A stretch of 13,580 nt of DNA from an uncultured Verrucomicrobiota bacterium (lineage in GTDB: Bacteria; Verrucomicrobiota; Verrucomicrobiia; Limisphaerales; UBA9464): positions 1 through 13,580 of the forward strand of contig CAIYFP010000625.1 of assembly GCA_903925515.1 (NCBI GenBank), read 5' to 3'. Below are positions 1-7,700 of the stretch, piece by piece. The notes beneath the pieces are model-generated. The model was not told the DNA's origin. It ran no database searches and saw only the letters and a list, made by a program, of their open reading frames with translations. The translations under genes and the position numbers were made by a program. How positions within the stretch are numbered: position 1 is the first letter of the stretch; each line of letters opens with the position of its first letter.

Positions 1-1089
1 CTGGTTGATGCCGCGCAGCTCGTACTCGACGGGGTCCTCGATGGTGATGATGCGCTTGGTCACCGAGTTGATGGCCGACAGGAACGCGTACAGCGACGTG
101 GACTTGCCGGAGCCGGTCGGCCCCGTGACGAGGAAGATGCCGTGCGGCTTGACGATGATCTCGCGGATGACGGACTCGGTGCTGGCGTCGAAGCCGAGCT
201 TCTCGAGTCCGAAGAAGATCTTGCCGCGGGTGAGGAGGCGAAGGGAGACGGACTCGCCCCAGACGGTGGGGACGGTGGAGACGCGGATGTCGATCTCCTC
301 GTTCTTGATGCGGACGTTGATGCGTCCGTCCTGGGGCAGGCGTTTCTCGGCGATGTTCATGCCGCTCATCACCTTGATGCGGGAGACAAGGGCGGCTTGG
401 TACCGCTTGATCTGCGGGGGCAACGGCGTCTGGTGCAGGATGCCGTCGATGCGGTACCGGATGCGAAGGTCGTCCTCCGAGGGCTCGAAATGGATGTCCG
501 TGGCGCGGTCCTTGAAGGCCTCCCAGATGACCTGGTTGACGAACTTGATGACGGAGGCCTCCTGGTCGTCGCCGGTGATTTCCCGGTTGTCGCCCAACTC
601 CAGCTCCACCGGCTCGTCCTCGGCCATCTCGTCGAGGGTCTCCGCGCCGACGCCGTAGTACTTCTTGAGGGCCTTCTCGATCTCCGCCTTGGGTGCCAGC
701 GCGAACTCGACCGGCCCGGCCGCGTCGAACTGCACGGAACCGAGCATGGAGGGGTCGAACGGGTCGCTGACGGCCACGCGGAGCACGCCGTTCTCCTCCG
801 AGATGGGCAGGACCGTGTGCTGGAACGCGGTCTTGGTGGAGATGCGCCTGAACAATTCCGGGGCAACGTTGACCTCCTTGAGCTCCACATGGGACCACCC
901 GAGCGCCGCCGCCAGCCTTTGCAGGAACACGTCCTCGCTTGCCCCCGCCTCCCGCGCCATGAACGCCATCCGTGTCTCCGTCCCGCCGGAATCCGCGGAA
1001 GCTCGCCATGCGCGGTTCCATGCGTCCCATTGTTCCGGGCTGGCAAGCCCGGCCCTAGACAAGACCATCCTGAGGGGTGAATGCGACAT
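1..1089 (-). CDS. gspE: GspE/PilB-family secretion or pilus assembly ATPase, N-terminal part (3' end outside window)
   Basis: Cytoplasmic hexameric ATPase that powers type II secretion or type IV pilus assembly. The first 363 residues are visible and the gene leaves the window in frame. Residues about 8-70 form an MshEN/GspE N-terminal domain, with 'AGLASPEQWDAWNRAW' followed by 'SEDVFLQRLAAALGW'; the second N-terminal subdomain ends near the typical 'KKYYGV'. The catalytic half carries 'DIHFEP', 'RIDG', 'TVPTVWGES', Walker A GPTGSGKS (323-330) and the Asp-box stretch IITIEDPVEYE (347-357). Walker B and any tetracysteine zinc site lie beyond the edge. I chose ATG 1089 because the N-terminal homology begins upstream of the internal ATG at 969, and an in-frame TGA lies a little upstream of 1089. 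ATG 1068 is nearly as good. ATG 969 has GGAG 6 nt upstream but would cut off the domain start. The sequence cannot separate GspE from PilB; the family assignment is very secure. It lies 126 bp downstream of hflC. Confidence 0.93.
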   Translation of the reverse strand, partial: MSHSPLRMVLSRAGLASPEQWDAWNRAWRASADSGGTETRMAFMAREAGASEDVFLQRLAAALGWSHVELKEVNVAPELFRRISTKTAFQHTVLPISEENGVLRVAVSDPFDPSMLGSVQFDAAGPVEFALAPKAEIEKALKKYYGVGAETLDEMAEDEPVELELGDNREITGDDQEASVIKFVNQVIWEAFKDRATDIHFEPSEDDLRIRYRIDGILHQTPLPPQIKRYQAALVSRIKVMSGMNIAEKRLPQDGRINVRIKNEEIDIRVSTVPTVWGESVSLRLLTRGKIFFGLEKLGFDASTESVIREIIVKPHGIFLVTGPTGSGKSTSLYAFLSAINSVTKRIITIEDPVEYELRGINQ

Positions 1090-1215
1090 GGAGACGACGA
1101 AGGACCGGGCTTCATCCCCGGGCGCCCTTCAAAGTTGCGACGGAGTGAACGTTTTCCCCGCCGTGCTGCCAACCCTAATTCCCCGGGCGCGGGGCCGTGT
1201 CTCGCGCCGTCCTTC
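1090..1215 (-). other. hflC-gspE intergenic spacer with a weak hairpin
   Basis: This 126-bp gap lies between the hflC stop and the chosen gspE start. It contains a short GC hairpin, CCCCG-GGCG-CGGGG (1181-1194). In the minus-strand direction it is followed by AATTAGGG rather than a T-run, so it is at best a poor intrinsic terminator. A somewhat A/T-richer patch (GGGGAAAACGTTCAC and CAACTTTGAAGG on the minus strand) could house a gspE promoter, but I see no convincing -35/-10 pair. Confidence 0.3.
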
Positions 1216-2187
1216 CTACCGGGCGGGCGCCTGCGGCCGGAGCCCCTTGAGCAGGCCGAACACGTCGCTGTCCGTCCCGAGGAGCAGGGTCGTGTTGGCA
1301 TCCGCCGCCTCCTGCCATGTCTCCAGCGTCTTCATGAACCCGTAGAACTCCGCCGCCGTCGGCGTCTGGTTGTACGCCCGCGCGTAGATCTCGGATGCCC
1401 GCGCGTCCGCCTCGCCCCGCACGACCTGGACCTTGCGGTAGGCCTCGGACTCGATGAGTTGCAGTTCCTTCTCGCGGTTGCCGAGGATGCGCGCGGCCTC
1501 GCCCTGCCCCTCCGAGCGGAAGCGCTCGGCGATCTGCTGGCGCTCGCTGATCATGCGTTGGTAGATCGATTGCTCGACGGCGCGGTTGTAGTTGATCCGG
1601 GTGAACTGGACGTTGAGCAACTCGATGCCAAACGACGCCAGCTTGGGAGCGGAGGCCTCCTGCACGAGCCGGTCCAACGCCGCGCGCCCCGACTGGATCG
1701 GCGGCCAGTGCACCTGCAATGCGATGCCATCGGCCTTGGCCTCCTCGCGCGTCGGCTGCCGCTCCCGGTTGCTCCGGACAATCTCGATCAGGTCGTGCGC
1801 CGCCACCACGCTCCGGATCTCGCCCCCGATGATGTCGTCGAGGCGCGACCGGGCGCTTCGCTCGTCCCGAAGCCGGAGGAAGAAGGCGTCGGGATCGCTG
1901 ATGCGCCACCGCGCGAACGCGTCCACCACGAGGTACGTCTTGTCCTTGGTGGGCATCTCGCGCGGCTCGCCGTCCCATTCGAGAGCCCGCCTCTCGATGC
2001 GGTGGACCTCATGGATGACGGGGATGCGCAGGTGCAGCCCGGCGTTCGTGACGGCGGCGCCAATGGGCTTGCCGAACTGGGTGACGATCACCTGCTCGGT
2101 CTCCGTGACGACATAGAACGGGTTGGCAAGCCATGCGACCCACGCGACGAGGGCGGCGACGACGAGGTTGCGAAGGGATCGGTTCAT
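1216..2187 (-). CDS. hflC: HflC-type prohibitin/SPFH membrane protein (FtsH modulator)
   Basis: Partner of HflK in the inner-membrane HflKC complex, which encloses and regulates the AAA protease FtsH. The 323 residues match the usual HflC length of about 300-330. One N-terminal transmembrane segment (about 7-24, LVVAALVAWVAWLANPF) is followed by the SPFH/PHB domain on the far side of the membrane: 'TETEQVIVTQFGKPI' at 28-42 and 'LHLRIPVIHEVHRIERR' at 51-67. Family hallmarks are FGIELLNVQFTRINY (186-200), a long basic/acidic helix and SEGQGEAARI (225-234). The start ATG overlaps the hflK TGA as ATGA, implying translational coupling. HflC is placed second, as in most bacteria. The fit to HflC is better than to generic stomatin because of the SEGQGEA helix and the adjacent hflK. 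FtsH is not encoded nearby. Confidence 0.95.
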   Translation of the reverse strand: MNRSLRNLVVAALVAWVAWLANPFYVVTETEQVIVTQFGKPIGAAVTNAGLHLRIPVIHEVHRIERRALEWDGEPREMPTKDKTYLVVDAFARWRISDPDAFFLRLRDERSARSRLDDIIGGEIRSVVAAHDLIEIVRSNRERQPTREEAKADGIALQVHWPPIQSGRAALDRLVQEASAPKLASFGIELLNVQFTRINYNRAVEQSIYQRMISERQQIAERFRSEGQGEAARILGNREKELQLIESEAYRKVQVVRGEADARASEIYARAYNQTPTAAEFYGFMKTLETWQEAADANTTLLLGTDSDVFGLLKGLRPQAPAR

Positions 2188-3323
2188 GGGCGGGGGCTCT
2201 TTGGGCCGTTGGATGGGCGAAGCGGGGGCGGCGTGGTCGGGGATGCTTGGCCTTGCACCGGTTGCGGGGTCGTGCGCGGCACGACGGCCCCGGGCTCCAT
2301 GGCAAGCAACGGCAGCACGCCCTTCAGGTCCGCGTCCACGACATACCGTCGGCCGAGGCGCGGGAGGACCTCCTGCATCGTCTCAAGGTAGAGCCGCCTG
2401 CGCGTGACGTCCGGCGCCTTCACGTATTCCGCAAGCAGGGCGTTGAACCGCGCCGCGTCGCCCTCGGCCTCCTTGACCCGCCGGGTCGCGTAGCCCTCGG
2501 CCTCGCTGAGCTTTTGGTCGGCGGCGCCGCGCGCCTGCGGGATGATCTTGTTGAACTGGCCCTTGGCCATGTTGATGGCCCGCTCCCGTTCCTGCTGGGC
2601 CTGGTTGACCTCGTTGAAGGACGCCTGGACCTCGGCGGGCGGGTTCACGTCCTTCAACTGCACCTGGTCCACCGTGATGCCCGTCTCGAACAGGTTCGCG
2701 AGCCGTTGCATCTCCTTGAGCGCCTCGAACTCGATTTCCTGCCGCCCGATCGTGATCACCTCGTCCACCGTGCGGTCCCCGACCACCTGCCGCATCACGG
2801 ACTCGGACAGGTCCCGCAGCGTGACCTCCGGGTCCCGCACCTTGAACACGAATGCCCGTGGGTCGTTCACGCGGTACTGAACCACCCACTCCACCAGCGC
2901 CACGTTCAGGTCGCCCGTAACCATGCGCTTCTCCTGCATCTGCTCGCTGGCGTCCGAGGATTGCAACACGTTGCCCGAGCCGGGCGTGCCAAACCCGAAC
3001 TCGACCTTCAATTGCCGCTTCACGGGCACCCGCGTCACCGCGTCGATCCCCCAGGGCAGCTTGAAGCGCAGCCCCGGGGTCACCACATGGCTGAACTTCC
3101 CGAAGCGCGTCACCACCGCCTCCGAGTCGGCCGGCACCGTGTAGAAGCTCGACCATGCCGCCGTCAGCAAGAGCCACCCGCCCACCACCAAGGGGAGGTA
3201 CCGCGCCCAGCTCAGGTCGATCCCGCCGCCCGGCTCGTCCGACACATCGATGACCGTGGGCCTCTTGGGCCGCCGAAACCACTTCATCCCTTGAGCATTC
3301 CACGGCGGGCGTGGCGGCACCAT
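2184..3323 (-). CDS. hflK: HflK-type prohibitin/SPFH membrane protein (FtsH modulator)
   Basis: Larger subunit of the HflKC complex that encases FtsH and affects degradation of membrane proteins. It has 379 residues. A short basic/proline N-tail (1-36, including 'KWFRRPKRP') precedes one transmembrane segment (about 41-60, RYLPLVVGGWLLLTAAWSSF). The PHB domain starts at 'YTVPADSEAVVTRFGKF' (61-77) and includes 'PGLRFKLPWGID' and 'RDPEVTLRDLSESVMRQVVG'. The typical HflK stretch 'ITVDQVQLKDVNPP', followed by a long charged helix with 'SEAEGYATRRVKEAEGDAARF', identifies the subfamily. The tail (about 345-379) is proline-rich and probably disordered. The start at 3323 has GGGAG 6 nt upstream; an in-frame ATG at 3287 (MKWFRR) is the alternative and lacks that spacing. 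It begins 60 bp after the aminotransferase stop and overlaps hflC by 4 bp, so all three are probably one transcript. Confidence 0.95.
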   Translation of the reverse strand: MVPPRPPWNAQGMKWFRRPKRPTVIDVSDEPGGGIDLSWARYLPLVVGGWLLLTAAWSSFYTVPADSEAVVTRFGKFSHVVTPGLRFKLPWGIDAVTRVPVKRQLKVEFGFGTPGSGNVLQSSDASEQMQEKRMVTGDLNVALVEWVVQYRVNDPRAFVFKVRDPEVTLRDLSESVMRQVVGDRTVDEVITIGRQEIEFEALKEMQRLANLFETGITVDQVQLKDVNPPAEVQASFNEVNQAQQERERAINMAKGQFNKIIPQARGAADQKLSEAEGYATRRVKEAEGDAARFNALLAEYVKAPDVTRRRLYLETMQEVLPRLGRRYVVDADLKGVLPLLAMEPGAVVPRTTPQPVQGQASPTTPPPLRPSNGPKSPRP

Positions 3324-3329
3324 GGCAAT

Positions 3330-3334
3330 CTCCC
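3330..3334 (-). promoter_or_regulatory. Shine-Dalgarno sequence of hflK
   Basis: GGGAG on the minus strand, 6 nt before the ATG at 3323. It favours that start over the downstream ATG at 3287, where AAGGG directly abuts the start codon. It is one of the few clear ribosome binding sites in the window. Confidence 0.6.
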
Positions 3335-3383
3335 GTCGGCCCTGACCCGCAAGGCGGCGAGAGCGGCCCCCGAGCCTGCCGTC

Positions 3384-4544
3384 TCACGCCCCGAGCCGCG
3401 CGAGGCGCGCGAGGCGTTCGCCGGCCGCAAGGAGGGTTTCCTCGCGCTTGGCGAAGTGGAACCGGATGTACCGAGGCTCGGGCTCGCGGAAGAAGCTGGA
3501 GCCCGGCACGCCCGCGACGCCCACCTCCCGCACGAGCCACTCTGCCGCGGCGGTGTCGGTGCGAAAGCCAAGGGCCGACACGTCCACCATCACGTAGTAG
3601 GCCCCCTGCGGCTCCGTGAACGGCAGGCCCGTGCGGCGCAGGATCCCAAGGAACAGGTCTCGCTTCACCGCATACAGGCGTCCCAGCTCCTCGTAGTACG
3701 AACGGGGCAACTCCAGCCCGGCGACCGCCGCCTCCTGCAATGGCGCCGCCGCCCCCACCGTGAGGAAGTCATGCACCTTGCGTGCCTGCGCGATCACCCC
3801 GGGCGCCGCCTGCACGTAGCCGAGGCGCCAGCCGGTGATCGAGTAGGTCTTCGACAACGAGTTGCACGTGATCGTCCGGTCGAAGGCGCCCGGCATCGCG
3901 GCAAGGCTCACGTGATGCCCCGGATCATAGACGATGTGCTCGTAGGGTTCGTCCGTGATGACAAACGCGTCGTGCTCCTCCGCGAGTTGCAGGATGAAGG
4001 CCAGTTCCTCGCGCGTGAACACCTTGCCCGTGGGGTTGGACGGGTTGCACACCACGATCGCCTTCGGCCTTTGCTTGAACGCCCGCCGGAGGTCGTCGGG
4101 ATCAAAGCCAAAACCCGGCGGATGCAGCGGCACGTAGATGGGTTCCGCGCCCGACAGGATCGCGTCCGCCGCGTAGTTCTCGTAGAAGGGCGAGAACACG
4201 ACCACGCGGTCCCCGGGGTCACACGCCGTCATCATGGCGACCATCATCGCCTCGGTGCTGCCGCAGGTGACGACGAGGTGGGCGTCGGGGTCCAATGAGA
4301 GCCCATGGAACGCCTCGATCTTGCGCGCCAAGGCCTTCCTGAAACGCGGCGCGCCCCATGTGACGGCGTACTGGTGGCAGTCCGAGCGCGCGGCCTTCTC
4401 AAGCGCGGCCAGCAATTCCCCGGGCGGGTCGAAGTCCGGGAAGCCCTGCGACAGGTTGATGGCGCCGTGCTGGTTGGACAGCCGGGTCATGCCGCGGATG
4501 ACGGACTCGGTGAAGACGGACAGGCGTTTCGCCGTGGATGGCAT
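3384..4544 (-). CDS. Class I/II PLP-dependent aminotransferase, methionine/kynurenine aminotransferase-like
   Basis: Fold-type I PLP enzyme that transfers an amino group from an amino acid to a 2-oxo acid in the cytoplasm. From the chosen ATG the protein has 386 residues, the usual family length. Visible motifs are the N-terminal substrate-site segment INLSQGFPDFD (29-39), the phosphate-side GSTEA (95-99), 'NPSNPTG' (167-173) with the cofactor-contacting Asn170, Asp198 and Tyr201 in 'TDEPYEH', and the Schiff-base Lys232 in NSLSKTYSITGWRLGY (228-243). The C-terminal 'YIRFHFAKRE' supplies the carboxylate-binding Arg. The first and last motifs closely resemble E. coli YbdL (methionine aminotransferase) and kynurenine aminotransferases, but substrate cannot be settled here. 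A TTG at 4622 and an ATG at 4556 extend the frame; they add residues that look non-homologous and have no good ribosome site. It is the first gene of the minus-strand cluster, 60 bp before hflK, and divergent from the giant gene. Confidence 0.93.
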   Translation of the reverse strand: MPSTAKRLSVFTESVIRGMTRLSNQHGAINLSQGFPDFDPPGELLAALEKAARSDCHQYAVTWGAPRFRKALARKIEAFHGLSLDPDAHLVVTCGSTEAMMVAMMTACDPGDRVVVFSPFYENYAADAILSGAEPIYVPLHPPGFGFDPDDLRRAFKQRPKAIVVCNPSNPTGKVFTREELAFILQLAEEHDAFVITDEPYEHIVYDPGHHVSLAAMPGAFDRTITCNSLSKTYSITGWRLGYVQAAPGVIAQARKVHDFLTVGAAAPLQEAAVAGLELPRSYYEELGRLYAVKRDLFLGILRRTGLPFTEPQGAYYVMVDVSALGFRTDTAAAEWLVREVGVAGVPGSSFFREPEPRYIRFHFAKREETLLAAGERLARLARLGA

Positions 4545-4623
4545 GGGCCTTGCCATAGCGGACGGCCGGTAGGGAAGGCGAGCGCGTCGTTGCAGGGCCA
4601 CGATCGAGTCGGGGCGCGGCAAT

Positions 4624-4640
4624 CCCCGGGAGCCCCGGGG
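4624..4640. repeat. GC-rich inverted repeat in the divergent intergenic region
   Basis: CCCCGGG (4624-4630) and CCCGGGG (4634-4640) form a perfect 7-bp stem around AGC. No T-run follows on either strand, so it is not a standard terminator. It sits 80 bp upstream of the aminotransferase ATG and 76 bp upstream of the giant gene ATG. In a genome this G+C-rich, a C/G-only palindrome is weak evidence of function. Confidence 0.35.
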
Positions 4641-4657
4641 TCACGCGCCGTGCGCCC

Positions 4658-4686
4658 GGGCCGATGGCAACGTTGGCATCCGGCCC
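4658..4686. promoter_or_regulatory. Imperfect 29-bp dyad, candidate operator between divergent genes
   Basis: The core CAACGTTG (4668-4675) is a perfect palindrome. It is flanked by arms GGGCCGATGG (4658-4667) and GCATCCGGCCC (4676-4686), which are inverted copies of each other apart from one mismatch and one inserted C. The dyad is 31 bp upstream of the giant gene ATG and about 114 bp upstream of the aminotransferase ATG. TTGGCA (4673-4678) within it could serve as a -35 element for the plus-strand gene, but no good -10 follows. It could instead fold as a hairpin in the giant gene's leader. Operator function is inferred. Confidence 0.4.
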
Positions 4687-4716
4687 CGAAAATGCTTCCA
4701 ATGACGCCTCACCGTC

Positions 4717-7700
4717 ATGGAATCGCCACGTTTCCCCCTGGATCGCGCCCTGCTGGGAGGGGTGCTTGCATGGGTGCTGTCCTGTGTCCCCGCGGCCGGC
4801 CAGCTTGCCCTGCCCCTTGACTTGGTGCCCGCGTTGGGCGGCGGGCCCGGCGACGCGGTGGTTCGGCGGGCGCCTGATGCATGGGAACTGCGGAGCCAAG
4901 GACGCGGGATCGTCGCGGCGGCGGCGGACCAAGCCGTGTTTGCGGGCGTCGTGTGCACGAACGACTTCGACGTGCAGGTGCGCGTGGAGGATTTGCGGGT
5001 GTCGAACCCGTTCGTCCGCGCGGGCCTGATGCTGCGGGCGTCCACCCACGCCACGGCGGCGTTCGCGGCGGTGTATGCGTCGAGCCCCATGGCCGGCTGC
5101 TTCGCCGAGACGCGGCCGACGGCCGGCGGCACGCCCAGCCGGGCCTCTTGCCCGGGCGGGTTTCCCTCCGCGCCCCCCACGACATGGCTGCGCATGCGGC
5201 GGGAGGGCACGTTGGTGACGACGTTTGCTAGCCCCGACGGCACGGATTGGACGCGGATGGCATCGGTGTTTCTGGATCCAGGCCCGGACGCGCAACTGGG
5301 CTTGGTGGCGACCAGCCAGAATGCATGGGCGGGAACCCGCGCGCTGTTCTCCGCGCTGGGCAACACCACCCAGACCAACGAGGTCGCATGGACGCATCGC
5401 CGCGAGGGCGCCACGCCATCCTCGCGACGGACCGGCATCGTCTTTAGCGAGGTCCAGTACGCTCCGGGCAACACGCCGGGCGCGGGCGACGGGATCGAGT
5501 TCGTCGAGCTGGCGAACCATGGCGACATCGTGGTGGACATGACGGGCTGGGCGTTGGACGGCGGCGTGCGCTACCGGTTTCCGGACGGGTTCCGGTTGCA
5601 GGCGGGCGAGCGCGTCGTCGTGACGTCCCAACCCGAGGCGCTGGCGCCGGCGGCGGGGCTCGCCACGGCGCTGGGACCATGGACGGGCAACCTTAACAAC
5701 GCGGGCGACTTGCTCTGGCTGCGCGACTCGATCGGCGCGGTGAAGCTGAGGCTGGAGTACTCCCCGGACGCGCCATGGCCCGTGGCGGCGAGCGGGACGG
5801 GGCATTCCCTTGTGTTGAACGCGCCAAGCTTCGGCCAGGAAGACCCTCGGGCATGGGCGGCGAGCCGTGTCCGGGGCGGGTCGCCCGGCCGGCCCGAGCC
5901 GCTGGAGGAATCACCCCTTGACGCCGTCGTCCTGAACGAGGTGCTCGCCCACACGGACCAGCCGCAGCTCGACTTCTTGGAGCTCTACAACCGCTCGGCG
6001 GTGTCCGTGGACCTCTCCGGCTGCATCCTCACCGACGACGTGTCCACCAACCGCTTCCGCATTCCCGACGGGACCGTGCTCGCGGGCGGCGGGGAGCGGG
6101 CCTGGGACGAGACGCAGCTCGGGTTCCGGATCGCGTCGGCGGGGGAGACCGTCTATCTGATCGCGCCGGACGGGCGACGCGTGCTCGACGCACTGCGGTT
6201 CGGCGGGCAGGAGAACGGCGTGTCCCTTGGGCGGTCCCCGGACGGCGCGGACTCATGGCGCCGCCTCGCGCAGCCCACGCCGGGGGTGGCCAACTCGCCC
6301 CGGCGCATGGAGGAGGTGGTGATCAACGAGATCTTCTACAACCCGCCCGGGGGGGATGCCGACGAGTTCGTGGAGTTCCTCAACCGGGGTGTTCGCACGC
6401 TGGACCTGACGGGTTGGCGGGTGCGGGGCGGCGTCTCGTTTGATTTCCCGGCGGGAACCCGGCTCGGGCCGGGCGAGTTCGTGGTGCTGGCCAAGGACCC
6501 GGCCCGGCTTGGTTCCAACCATCCGGACGTGCCGTCGGCGCGCGTGGTCGGAGGCTATCAAGGCACCCTCGGCAACGGCGGCGACGTCGTCCGTCTGTCG
6601 ATGCCCGACGAGGTTCGGTCCACGAACAGCCAAGGCGTGGTGACAACGGACACCATCCACATCGTCGTGGGCGAGGTCCGGTACGCGGACGGCGGCGCAT
6701 GGGGCCAGTGGTCGGACGGCGGCGGCTCCAGCCTCGAGCTGGAGGACCCTGACTCGGACCCTGGGCTGGCCGCGAACTGGGCGGACTCGGACGAGTCGCA
6801 GAAGGCGCCATGGACGCAGGTGTCGTGGACCGGCCGCATGGACAACGGCAATGGCACGATCAACCGGCTCTACCTCGGCCTGCTCAACAATGGCGAGTGC
6901 CTCGTGGACAACGTCGAGGTCATCAGCACGGCCGGAACCAATGTCATCAACAACGCCGGCTTTGAGTCCGGGCCCTCGGGCTGGCTTCTTGGCGGCAACC
7001 ATGCGGGCTCCACCGTGGAGGCGTCCGCGGCAAGGACCGGCGCCCTTGGCCTTCGCATCCGCTCCCAAGGCGGCCTCGACACCGGCCCCAACGCCATCCG
7101 CGCCAACCTCGCCGCGACGCTTTCCGCCAACAACAACGTCACGTTCCGTGCATGGACGCGCTGGGTCGCGGGCTGGCCCGAGCTGTTGTTTCGCCTTCGC
7201 GGCAACCACGCCGACTACGCCGCGCCCATGGTCGTGCCCCGAAACCTGGGCTCCCCCGGCAAGCCCAACTCCCGCCGCCTCGCCAACGTCGGGCCCGCCA
7301 TCCATTCCATCTCTCATTCCCCGGTTCTTCCGCGCGGCGGCGAGCCCGTGCTGGTCACCGCCCGTGCCTCGGACGCCGACGGCGTGTCCGCGGTCCTGCT
7401 CCGGTACCGGCTGGACCCGACGACGACCACCACGGACGTGGCGATGCGTGACGACGGCCTAAACGGCGACGCCGTGGCGGGCGACGGCGTCTATTCGGGC
7501 TGGATCGCGGGCCAGTCCGGGGGCGTGCTGGTCGCGTTCACGGTCCGAGCGACGGACGGGCGTTCCGGCGAGTCCGTGTGGCCGCCGGCCGCGCCTGTCC
7601 ACGAGGGGTTGGTGCGTTGGGGGGATCCTCTGCCCTTCTCAAGCCTTCCGCAGGCGCGGCTCTGGTGTACCAGCCCCAACCGCAGCGCCCCGGGCGGCAA

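Noticed and set aside
1035..1052. Perfect 7-bp inverted repeat CCGGGCT-GGCA-AGCCCGG, first taken for an intergenic REP element or terminator
   Set aside because: It lies within the in-frame N-terminal coding part of the GspE-like gene (encoding RAGLASPE) and has no T-run.
142..1080. 312-codon plus-strand frame opposite the GspE-like gene
   Set aside because: Asp/Leu/Gly-rich shadow; the minus strand encodes Walker A and other GspE motifs in frame.
2133..4298. 721-codon plus-strand open frame opposite hflK and the aminotransferase
   Set aside because: Its translation is Arg/His/Leu-rich without domains, and the opposite strand encodes clear HflK and aminotransferase motifs. Long antisense frames are expected at this G+C content.
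4673..4701. Possible sigma-70-like promoter for the giant gene (TTGGCA, 17-bp gap, TTCCAA)
   Set aside because: The -10 match is very poor and verrucomicrobial promoter rules are uncertain; only the dyad itself is reported.
4736..4800. Lipoprotein signal at Cys23 (VLSC) of the giant protein
   Set aside because: The -3 to -1 residues do not fit the usual L-[AS]-[GA]-C well, while AAG|Q six residues later is a good signal peptidase I site.
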